A stretch of DNA of 6,837 nucleotides from Candidatus Cloacimonas sp. 4484_275 (lineage in GTDB: Bacteria > Cloacimonadota > Cloacimonadia > Cloacimonadales > TCS61): NCBI GenBank assembly GCA_002085205.1, contig NATF01000021.1, positions 1 through 6,837 on the forward strand. Reading direction: 5' to 3'. Under the pieces are notes generated by a model, which ran no database searches, was not told the DNA's origin, and worked only from the letters and a program-made list of their open reading frames with translations. Shown here piece after piece: positions 1-5,315 of the stretch. The translations under genes were made by a program, and so were the position numbers. How positions within the stretch are numbered: the stretch's first letter is position 1; every line of letters starts with the position of its first letter.

Positions 1-329
1 TTATAAGATTCATTATAAGCATGAATTAACGCTTCGTTAGTTTCATTATTATCTTTATATCTAATTTTTTCTAGAATATCGTTTCGGATTTTGAATTCGT
101 TTTTTTTTCTTTTGGTATTCTTTCTAAAGAACTCTTTGCAAAATGTTTTACAAGTTGAGATAATCCATTGCTTGGATTTAATATTTTCAATTTTATCGGA
201 TTTTAAGATGAATAAACTTAAAGTTTGTGAAGCTACCTCTTTCGCTGCTTCTTCTTCTTCTAATTTATATAAAGCATATTTAAAAGCTAAATTTTGAAAT
301 TTTTCCAAATCTTTATACTGATATTCCAT
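1..329 (-). CDS. Sigma-70 family RNA polymerase sigma factor (ECF-like), partial: N-terminal region 2 only
   Basis: This gene is not annotated by any complete open frame; I read it by translating the minus strand. The ATG lies at 329-327, preceded by a good ribosome site (GAGGGA at 339-334). The 109 visible codons have no stop, and the gene leaves the window at base 1. Residues about 10-76 fit sigma region 2. An acidic, helical region 2.1/2.2 stretch ends in AKEVASQTLSLF (residues 29-40), in the place of the usual DAEDIVQETF. A short linker follows, then a region 2.3/2.4-like WIISTCKTFCKEFFRK (55-70) and a basic run. Region 2 binds core polymerase and the -10 element. Region 4, which reads the -35 element, would lie off the window. 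The match is by pattern only and is divergent, so the ECF subgroup is unknown. It is divergent from the exported-protein operon and could control it, but this is inference. Confidence 0.62.
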   Translation of the reverse strand, partial: MEYQYKDLEKFQNLAFKYALYKLEEEEAAKEVASQTLSLFILKSDKIENIKSKQWIISTCKTFCKEFFRKNTKRKKNEFKIRNDILEKIRYKDNNETNEALIHAYNESY

Positions 330-340
330 AAAATCCCTCA

Positions 341-358
341 ATCTAATTTCTATTAGAT
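341..358 (-). promoter_or_regulatory. Inverted repeat / hairpin next to the sigma gene ribosome site
   Basis: ATCTAAT (341-347) and ATTAGAT (352-358) are perfect 7-base inverted arms around a 4-base spacer. In the sigma mRNA they would form an AU-rich hairpin with an AGAA loop. It ends one base before the Shine-Dalgarno GAGGGA. It could be an operator half-site pair or an RNA structure that modulates initiation. AT-rich DNA yields such repeats by chance, so function is unproven. Confidence 0.35.
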
Positions 359-390
359 CAATCTTTTTCTCACTCTTCTCTTTTTGTTTA

Positions 391-405
391 TTGACAATAT
401 GTCAA
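391..405. promoter_or_regulatory. TTGACA-ATA-TGTCAA palindrome, possible operator
   Basis: Six-base perfect inverted arms with a 3-base centre. Each arm is a consensus -35 hexamer, one on each strand. Neither is followed by a good -10 box at 16-19 bases. A two-fold protein binding site is therefore at least as likely as a promoter pair. Confidence 0.35.
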
Positions 406-504
406 GTATTAAAATTTTTTGGAAATCGAGGGGGAGGGGAAAATGATTTTTTAATTTTTTCATAAAAAAAAGACAATTCAATATTAATTTTTTGAAGAAA
501 AAGC

Positions 505-533
505 AAAAAAAATTATTTTTTATAGGTGTGTCA
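505..533 (+). repeat. Diverged direct repeat, copy A (A-tract, T-tract, GGTGTGTCA)
   Basis: Eight A's (505-512), then TTA and six T's, then GGTGTGTCA at 525-533. The same order of elements recurs 80-83 bases downstream as copy B. Similarity in the A/T runs alone would mean little; the shared GGTGT..TCA core is what supports the repeat. Confidence 0.35.
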
Positions 534-584
534 TAATTCCATATACAACAGTTAGTTACAACAAAAGACGGTGATTGCGAAAAT

Positions 585-617
585 AAAAAAAATAATTTTT
601 TTTGAGTGGTGTCGTCA
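585..617 (+). repeat. Diverged direct repeat, copy B (A-tract, T-tract, GGTGTCGTCA)
   Basis: Eight A's (585-592), TAA, eight T's (596-603), then GGTGTCGTCA at 608-617. The core continues into ACAC, so GTGT-CGTC-ACAC (609-620) is also a short inverted repeat. It lies about 65 bases upstream of the exported-protein start, at a suitable distance for a binding site near its promoter. Confidence 0.35.
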
Positions 618-685
618 CACTTTGGGATTTTTCGACATATATATATGAGAGAAAAATATGAAAAAAAAATTTTAAAGGGGGAAAC

Positions 686-937
686 ATGAAAAAGAAAGTG
701 TTAGCAATTTTGCTGGGAGCTTTATTATTTACGAATATAACATTTGCTCTGTCATATTCGGATTTGGAGGCTACCGCTAAAGAAAATGTAAAAAATGTTG
801 TGGAAGCTAATGTGGAAGATGCGGAATATATTACCGTGGAGGAATTGGAAGGTGAAAAGTTTGAAATTTTGGAAGTTACGGATGATTATGTAATCGTAAT
901 AATTGATGATGAAATATTTATTGTTTCCAAAGATTAA
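686..937 (+). CDS. Small exported acidic protein of unknown function (83 aa)
   Basis: I do not recognise the family. The start is well supported by AAAGGGGG ending 5 bases before the ATG. Residues 1-21 form a classic Sec signal peptide: three lysines, a hydrophobic stretch, then T-F-A before a likely signal peptidase I cut after Ala21. There is no lipobox Cys. The mature chain of about 62 residues is rich in Glu and Asp. A helical-looking segment (about 24-45) is followed by two strand-like segments, and the last is YVIVIIDDEIFIVSKD. It is first in a three-gene operon, 16 bases before a micro-ORF that resembles its own last 24 residues. The product is probably periplasmic or secreted. Function cannot be inferred; a sensory or inhibitory partner for the nearby receiver or sigma factor is speculative. 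Confidence 0.8.
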   Translation: MKKKVLAILLGALLFTNITFALSYSDLEATAKENVKNVVEANVEDAEYITVEELEGEKFEILEVTDDYVIVIIDDEIFIVSKD

Positions 938-1041
938 TTATTGAGGGGGAAAAATGAAAGTATATGAATCCGAAGATTATTTCATCATTATTGTTGATGA
1001 TGAAATTAAGATTATTAAAAAAGATTAATTGAAGAGAGAAG
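863..1041 (+). repeat. Imperfect tandem duplication, unit about 91 bases
   Basis: Bases 863-950 and 954-1041 align at a constant offset of 91. Similarity is strongest from 881 to 939 against 972 to 1030, and continues weakly through the stop codon and GATTAATT into the purine-rich ribosome site. The ribosome site of the receiver gene therefore looks like a diverged copy of the one before the micro-ORF. Substitutions are spread over the unit, so the duplication is not recent. Confidence 0.6.
954..1028 (+). CDS. 24-residue micro-ORF, partial tandem copy of the end of the preceding gene
   Basis: Encodes MKVYESEDYFIIIVDDEIKI followed by IKKD. It has a strong ribosome site (GAGGGGG at 943-949) 4 bases before the ATG. 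It aligns without gaps to residues 60-83 of the preceding exported protein: 11 of 24 residues are identical and most others conservative, with both ending in KD-TAA. The DNA repeats with an offset of 91 bases; 42 of 57 bases match over the last 18 codons plus stop. It has no signal peptide. It could be a translated microprotein, a translational coupler for the receiver gene 13 bases downstream, or the remnant of a tandem duplicate that lost its middle. The good ribosome site and conserved frame favour translation; a function is unproven. Confidence 0.55.
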   Translation: MKVYESEDYFIIIVDDEIKIIKKD

Positions 1042-1422
1042 ATGCCCTTGGGAAGAATATTAATTACCGAAGATGAGAGAATTATTGCAGAAGATTTAAA
1101 AATGACTCTGCAGGAATTTGGATATGATGTGATTGGCATAGTTGCTTCAGGGGAAGAAGCTATTGCAGAAACGAAAAGACTCAAGCCGGATTTGATCTTA
1201 ATGGATATCATGTTGGATGGTAAATTAAACGGAATTGAAACGGCCAAAGATATTTTTATCAAATTTAAGATTCCTGTGATTTATATTACCGCATATGCCG
1301 ACAGTGAGACTTTAGATAAAGCAAAAAAAACCAAGCCATTCGGCTTTCTTTTTAAACCGTTTGAAGAGGAGGAACTCTTCTCAACTCTTGAATTTGCAAT
1401 AAATAAAATAAAAAGTAATTAA
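1042..1422 (+). CDS. Stand-alone response regulator receiver protein (CheY/Spo0F-like)
   Basis: A single REC domain fills the whole 126-residue protein; there is no output domain. The phosphorylation site is complete: acidic Glu10/Asp11, acceptor Asp55 in LILMDIML, switch Thr83 in YITAY, aromatic Phe102, and Lys105-Pro106 in FKPF. It is cytoplasmic and should accept phosphate on Asp55 from a histidine kinase, then act by protein contact. The sequence style (MDIML.GKLNGIETA) resembles receivers attached to or paired with PAS-type histidine kinases. No kinase is in the window. The ATG follows GAAGAGAGAAG, a weaker ribosome site than those upstream, 13 bases after the micro-ORF stop, so translational coupling is plausible. 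It is last in the operon, before a strong terminator. Confidence 0.93.
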   Translation: MPLGRILITEDERIIAEDLKMTLQEFGYDVIGIVASGEEAIAETKRLKPDLILMDIMLDGKLNGIETAKDIFIKFKIPVIYITAYADSETLDKAKKTKPFGFLFKPFEEEELFSTLEFAINKIKSN

Positions 1423-1456
1423 TTTTATTCATTAATACACTCCTAAACACCTGAAT

Positions 1457-1487
1457 CTGCAAGAAAAACCGTAAAGGGGGCTTGTAG
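1457..1487 (+). other. Possible structured RNA hairpin in the 3' untranslated region
   Basis: CTGCAAG (1457-1463) pairs with CTTGTAG (1481-1487), including one G-U pair. An inner CC/GG pair closes a GTAAA loop, and an A-rich internal strand lies opposite GGG. It sits between the receiver stop and the terminator. It does not match a riboswitch class that I recognise, and it may be only part of a longer 3' end structure. Confidence 0.3.
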
Positions 1488-1490
1488 GGA

Positions 1491-1524
1491 TGAAAAAGTC
1501 CTGAAAAGGACTTTTTCATTTTTT
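1491..1524 (+). terminator. Intrinsic terminator of the exported-protein/receiver operon
   Basis: A perfect 11-base stem, TGAAAAAGTCC (1491-1501) with GGACTTTTTCA (1508-1518), encloses a TGAAAA loop. Six T's follow at 1519-1524. It separates the receiver operon from the next gene, which has its own promoter. Confidence 0.9.
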
Positions 1525-1538
1525 ATATGATTTAATCG

Positions 1539-1568
1539 TTGACATCTTTTTCTTAGGAAAGTTTTAAT
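1539..1568 (+). promoter_or_regulatory. Sigma-70-type promoter of the PPDK regulatory protein gene
   Basis: A perfect -35 TTGACA (1539-1544) and a -10 TTTAAT (1563-1568, 5 of 6 consensus) are separated by 18 bases. Transcription would start near 1575. The mRNA leader would then be only about 12 bases, just enough for the AGAGG ribosome site. Confidence 0.55.
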
Positions 1569-1586
1569 TTTTCAAAAAGAGGAAAA

Positions 1587-2402
1587 ATGTTTTATATTTT
1601 TATTGTATCAGATGGAACAGGTTGGACAGCGGAACAAATGTTACGAGCCGCCTTAACTCAATTTCCCAAAATTAAAGTTAGATACGAAAAAAAACAAGCT
1701 GTTTTTACGAAAGAAGCTGTGCGAGAAGTAATTGAAGAAGCCGCTAAAGTGAATGGTATAATTATTCATACATTTGTGTCGGATAGCATTAGAGATTTTT
1801 TAATTCAACAAAGCAGAATAAGAAATTTGGAAGCTATTGATTTAATGGGTCCTCTTCTTTCCCGTTTGTCTCATTATTTTTCGGTAACTCCGATGGAAAA
1901 GCCCGGTTTGTTCAGGCATTTGAATAATTTGTATTTTCGAAGAGTGGAAACTACAAATTTTGCATTTAAACATGATGATGGTATGCGAAGCAACGAATTG
2001 CATAAAGCGGAAATAGTATTGGTGGGCGTTTCCCGAACATTCAAAACACCTTTAAGTATTTATTTAGCTTTCGAAGGATGGCTGGTAGCAAATGTTCCGA
2101 TTGTAATGGGAATGGAGCCACCTGCAACTTTATTTGAAATTAATCCCGAAAATGTTTTTTGTTTAACGACTTCGGCTCGAAGATTGGCGGAATTAAGGAA
2201 GGTACGCCATGAAAGACTTGGTGAACAGACCGGGCAATATTCTACTTTTGAATATGTGCAGCAGGAATTAAAATTTGCTCATAAAATTTTTAGCAGAAAT
2301 CCTCGCTGGACCATAATTAATGTAACCGGAAAAGCAATTGAGGAAATAGCCTCGGAAATAATTTCTTTAAAACGTTTGTCTTTTGAAAAAATAAGTAGTT
2401 AA
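1587..2402 (+). CDS. Pyruvate, phosphate dikinase regulatory protein (bifunctional kinase/pyrophosphorylase, DUF299)
   Basis: This family reversibly inactivates PPDK. It uses ADP to phosphorylate the Thr two residues before the catalytic His, and uses phosphate to remove that group, releasing pyrophosphate. At 271 residues it has the usual full length. The N-terminal signature SDGTGWTAE is at residues 8-16, in the form also seen in plant PPDK regulators. HDDG is at 129-132, and the nucleotide-binding P-loop GVSRTFKTPLSIYLA starts at 147. VANVPIVMG and LFEINPENVF follow, both family hallmarks. The P-loop has Phe152 where relatives normally carry Gly or Ser, which is odd. The ATG follows AGAGG. 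The target PPDK gene is convergent and 38 bases away, which identifies it as the PPDK rather than the PEP synthase type. It is cytoplasmic. Confidence 0.95.
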   Translation: MFYIFIVSDGTGWTAEQMLRAALTQFPKIKVRYEKKQAVFTKEAVREVIEEAAKVNGIIIHTFVSDSIRDFLIQQSRIRNLEAIDLMGPLLSRLSHYFSVTPMEKPGLFRHLNNLYFRRVETTNFAFKHDDGMRSNELHKAEIVLVGVSRTFKTPLSIYLAFEGWLVANVPIVMGMEPPATLFEINPENVFCLTTSARRLAELRKVRHERLGEQTGQYSTFEYVQQELKFAHKIFSRNPRWTIINVTGKAIEEIASEIISLKRLSFEKISS

Positions 2403-2408
2403 AAAAAT

Positions 2409-2437
2409 AAAAGGGGGAAATTCTTTCCCCCTTTTTT
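2409..2437. terminator. Bidirectional intrinsic terminator between convergent genes
   Basis: AAAAGGGGGAAA (2409-2420) and TTTCCCCCTTTT (2424-2435) form a 12-base perfect stem with a TTC loop. T's follow on the plus strand to 2437. The A run at 2401-2407 gives a T run on the minus strand. The hairpin can therefore end both the regulator and the PPDK transcripts. Confidence 0.9.
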
Positions 2438-2440
2438 GGT

Positions 2441-5164
2441 CTAATTTTCTTCAATTGCGGCTTGGGCGGCTGCCAATCTTGCAATCGGTACTCGATACGG
2501 TGAACAGCTTACATAGTTCATTCCGATTTTATGGCAAAATTTCACGGAAGACGGTTCACCGCCATGTTCTCCGCAAATACCGACTTTAAGATCCGGCTTT
2601 GTTTTTCGCCCTTTTCGAGTCCCCATTTCAACTAATTGTCCAACTCCTTCTTGGTCAAGAATTTGAAACGGATCATGCTTTAGTATGCCTTTTTTCAAAT
2701 AGATAGGAAGGAATTTTCCTGCATCATCACGGCTGTAACCGAATGTCATTTGAGTAAGATCGTTTGTCCCAAAAGAGAAAAATTCCGCATGTTCGGAAAT
2801 TTTGTCTGCAATTAAAGCGGCACGAGGAATTTCTATCATAGTTCCGATAAGGAAATCTATTTTTTCCTTTCTTTCTTGGAAAACCCGTTCCGCTGTTTTT
2901 TGAATAATATCTTTTTGCATTTTCAATTCTTCCACCGTTCCTACCAAAGGTATCATGATTTCCGGTTTTGCTTCCACATCTCTTTTGCGAACATTCAGAG
3001 CCGCTTCAATAATTGCTCTTGTTTGCATTTCGGTAATTTCCGGATAAGTATTTCCCAGACGACAACCACGATGTCCCAACATCGGATTCATCTCGGACAA
3101 TGAATCAACTTTTGCCTGAATTTGTGCAAGCGGCACTCCCATTTCTTGTGCCATTTCTTCCTGGTTTTCTTTTTCTTTGGGAACAAATTCGTGTAGAGGC
3201 GGATCCAAAAGTCTTATGGTTACCGGAAGACCGTTCATTGCCTCGAAAATTCCTTCAAAATCTGAACGTTGCATCGGCAAAAGTTTATCGAGCGCTTGTC
3301 GGCGACCAGCTTCGTTTTCTGCAAGAATCATCTCTCGAACCGCTATAATTCTGTCGCCTTCGAAAAACATATGCTCTGTTCTGCAAAGTCCTATTCCTTT
3401 TGCACCGAAGTTTCTGGCAATTCTGGAATCATGCGGAGTGTCGGCGTTTGTACGAACATACATTTTTGAATATTTATCGGCGAGTTTCATTAATTCGCCA
3501 AAATTACCGCTTAACTCCGGAGTCTTAGTATCTACTTTTCCTTCGTAAACTTCGCCGGTTGAACCGTTTAAGGAAATCCAGTCTCCTTCTTTCAGAACAA
3601 TATCACCGCAGGTTAAAGTTCTTGCCTTATAGTCGATTTTAATATTTCCGGCTCCGGAAACACAACATTTTCCCATACCTCTTGCCACGACAGCAGCGTG
3701 AGAAGTCATTCCGCCGCGAGCAGTAAGAATTCCGTTGGAAACATTCATTCCTTTCAAATCTTCGGGAGAAGTTTCTATTCTTACTAAAATTAATTCATGT
3801 TCTTTTTTCGCCAATTTTTCAGCGTCGTCCGCGAAAAAAACAATTTGTCCGGTCGCCGCACCGGGAGAAGCAGGTAAACCTTTGGCAATAACTTTTGCTT
3901 TTCTGATTGCCGCTTTATCAAAAACGGGGTGCAGCAATTCGTCCAGTTTGTTTGGCTCAACTCGTAAAAGTGCGGTTTTTTCGTCTATTAATCCTTCTTT
4001 TAGCATTTCTATCGCAATTCTGACCATTGCCACGCCCGTTCTTTTTCCGTTTCTCGTTTGTAAAATCCAAAGTTTTCCATTTTGAATTGTAAATTCCAGA
4101 TCTTGCATGTCACGATAATGCTGTTCTAATTTTTTTTCTATTTCAGAGAGTTGTTGGAAAATTGCAGGCATGGTTTCTTCCAGGGAAGGATATTTGTTTT
4201 TCCTTTCTTCTTCGGAAATATTTGCCAATTTTGCCCAGCGTCGGGAACCTTCCAAAGTAATTTGTTGTGGTGTCCTAATTCCGGCAACAACATCTTCGCC
4301 TTGAGCATTTATTAGGTATTCTCCATTGAAAATATTTTCTCCGGTTGCCGCATCACGGGTGAAAGCAACACCGGTCGCGGAATCATTTCCCATATTTCCG
4401 AAAACCATCGCTTGTACATTTACTGCAGTTCCCCAATCGTCCGGAATGTTGTTAATTTTCCGATAATAAATTGCTCTTTCCGTATTCCAACTGTCGAATA
4501 CGGCTAATATCGCTCCCCAAAGCTGATCCCAAGGATTTTCCGGAAATTTGTGTCCGGTTTTTTCTAAAATAGCGCTTTTAAATCTTGTTACGAGTTTTTT
4601 CAAATCTTCGGTTGTTAGTTCGGTATCGAGTAGAATGTGGCGTTCCTCTTTTAAATCTTCAATGATTTCTTCAAACGGATCAATTTCCTCTTTTGAAGCC
4701 GGTTTTAAACCTAAAACCACATCACCATACATTTGAACAAAACGGCGGTAAGAGTCCCAAGCAAACCGTTCATTACCGGTTTTCTGCGCCAATCCTTCCA
4801 CAACTTCATCATTTAAACCGAGATTTAAAATCGTATCCATCATACCGGGCATGGAAACTCTTGCTCCGGAACGAACGGAAACAAGGCAAGGATTTTGTTT
4901 GTCACCGAATTTGGTTCCCATAATATTTTCGATGTTTTCGATTCCTTTAATCACATCATTTTTGATTAAATTGAGAACTTTTTCTTTGCCAAGTGTGTAA
5001 TATTCGGTACACACTTCCGTGGTAATAGTGAAACCGGGAGGGACAGGTATTCCGATTAAATTCATTTCGGCAAGGTTTGCTCCTTTGCCTCCCAACAGGT
5101 CTTTCATCGAAGCATCGCCTTCCGCTTTTCCGTCTCCGAAAAGATAAACTCTTTTCCTTTCCAT
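2441..5164 (-). CDS. ppdK: Pyruvate, phosphate dikinase
   Basis: Interconverts ATP, phosphate and pyruvate with AMP, pyrophosphate and phosphoenolpyruvate in the cytoplasm; it works in gluconeogenic or glycolytic direction in anaerobes. At 907 residues it is slightly longer than the well-studied 874-residue clostridial enzyme. The N-terminal ATP-grasp domain begins with GGKGANLAEM (25-34) and includes SVRSGARVSMPGMMDT (96-111). The central swivelling domain has GGMTSHAAVVARGMGK (484-499), with phospho-carrier His489, Ser488 and regulatory Thr487. The C-terminal PEP/pyruvate barrel has GLCRTEHMF (592-600), MLGHRGCR (695-702), SFGTNDLTQM (797-806) and GICGEHGG with acid/base Cys864. All key residues are present. 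The start is set by AGAAGGAGA 6 bases before the ATG. Its regulator is encoded convergently next door, so control by Thr487 phosphorylation is expected. Confidence 0.98.
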   Translation of the reverse strand: MERKRVYLFGDGKAEGDASMKDLLGGKGANLAEMNLIGIPVPPGFTITTEVCTEYYTLGKEKVLNLIKNDVIKGIENIENIMGTKFGDKQNPCLVSVRSGARVSMPGMMDTILNLGLNDEVVEGLAQKTGNERFAWDSYRRFVQMYGDVVLGLKPASKEEIDPFEEIIEDLKEERHILLDTELTTEDLKKLVTRFKSAILEKTGHKFPENPWDQLWGAILAVFDSWNTERAIYYRKINNIPDDWGTAVNVQAMVFGNMGNDSATGVAFTRDAATGENIFNGEYLINAQGEDVVAGIRTPQQITLEGSRRWAKLANISEEERKNKYPSLEETMPAIFQQLSEIEKKLEQHYRDMQDLEFTIQNGKLWILQTRNGKRTGVAMVRIAIEMLKEGLIDEKTALLRVEPNKLDELLHPVFDKAAIRKAKVIAKGLPASPGAATGQIVFFADDAEKLAKKEHELILVRIETSPEDLKGMNVSNGILTARGGMTSHAAVVARGMGKCCVSGAGNIKIDYKARTLTCGDIVLKEGDWISLNGSTGEVYEGKVDTKTPELSGNFGELMKLADKYSKMYVRTNADTPHDSRIARNFGAKGIGLCRTEHMFFEGDRIIAVREMILAENEAGRRQALDKLLPMQRSDFEGIFEAMNGLPVTIRLLDPPLHEFVPKEKENQEEMAQEMGVPLAQIQAKVDSLSEMNPMLGHRGCRLGNTYPEITEMQTRAIIEAALNVRKRDVEAKPEIMIPLVGTVEELKMQKDIIQKTAERVFQERKEKIDFLIGTMIEIPRAALIADKISEHAEFFSFGTNDLTQMTFGYSRDDAGKFLPIYLKKGILKHDPFQILDQEGVGQLVEMGTRKGRKTKPDLKVGICGEHGGEPSSVKFCHKIGMNYVSCSPYRVPIARLAAAQAAIEEN

Positions 5165-5190
5165 ATTTATCTCCTTCTGTGTATTATCGA

Positions 5191-5221
5191 ATTATAATAT
5201 AATAATCTATTTTCAGTTCAA
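5191..5221 (-). promoter_or_regulatory. Candidate promoter of the PPDK gene
   Basis: On the minus strand a perfect -10 TATAAT (plus bases 5191-5196) follows a -35-like TTGAAC (plus bases 5216-5221) at a long spacing of 19 bases. The leader would be about 20 bases with a strong ribosome site. The region is AT-rich and alternative -10 boxes overlap, so the exact hexamers are uncertain. Confidence 0.42.
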
Positions 5222-5240
5222 ACCAAATTAAGAGAATTAT

Positions 5241-5272
5241 CTGTCAATTAAAATAAAAATTGACAGTTTTTT
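5241..5272 (+). terminator. Terminator-like hairpin upstream of the acyl-ACP synthetase gene
   Basis: CTGTCAATT (5241-5249) and AATTGACAG (5258-5266) form a perfect 9-base stem with an 8-base A-rich loop. TTTTTT follows at 5267-5272. It has the form of a plus-strand intrinsic terminator, yet no plus-strand gene ends nearby. The right arm also contains TTGACA (5260-5265), so it may instead be an operator overlapping a -35 box, or an attenuator. Confidence 0.5.
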
Positions 5273-5315
5273 CTTTTTGAAGAATAAAAACATAAATGAA
5301 AAAGGGGAGTTAAGA

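Larger units (their letters stand above)
330..685. other. AT-rich divergent intergenic region without a gene
   Basis: No supportable coding frame is present on either strand in these 356 bases. The region should contain the promoters of both the leftward sigma gene and the rightward exported-protein operon. It holds the hairpin next to the sigma ribosome site, a TTGACA/TGTCAA palindrome at 391-405, a G-rich purine run at 429-440, two diverged A-tract plus GGTGT direct repeats (505-533 and 585-617), and an alternating TA run at 637-646. No convincing paired -35/-10 promoter could be picked. The many A and T runs make consensus matching unreliable here. Confidence 0.7.

Noticed and set aside
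91..297. Plus-strand open frame of 68 codons at the left edge
   Set aside because: It is antisense to the minus-strand frame with sigma region 2 features, has no ribosome site and low-complexity composition.
429..454. Strong G-rich ribosome-site-like run followed by ATG and a 3-codon frame
   Set aside because: The frame ends after Met-Ile-Phe; far too short to call a gene. Only two G runs occur, so a G-quadruplex is not supported either.
637..646. Alternating TA run as a -10 box for the exported-protein operon
   Set aside because: No acceptable -35 hexamer occurs at 16-18 bases upstream; left as part of the intergenic description.
658..675. ATG followed by lysine codons just upstream of the exported-protein gene
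   Set aside because: It stops after five codons and has no convincing ribosome site; the in-frame gene start at 686 is much better supported.
918..1262. Minus-strand open frame of 114 codons
   Set aside because: It lies opposite the receiver and micro-ORF, and the receiver is certain from its motifs; no ribosome site supports the reverse frame.
1490..1504. Four-codon frame ATG-AAA-AAG-TCC-stop after a G-rich run
   Set aside because: It lies inside the terminator stem; translation there is improbable.
1457..1524. Riboswitch controlling the PPDK regulator gene
   Set aside because: The likely promoter of that gene lies downstream of the hairpin and terminator, and no known riboswitch core was recognised.
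2876..4923. Several plus-strand frames of 62-123 codons
   Set aside because: All are antisense to the PPDK gene, whose protein is unmistakable; they overlap each other and lack ribosome sites.
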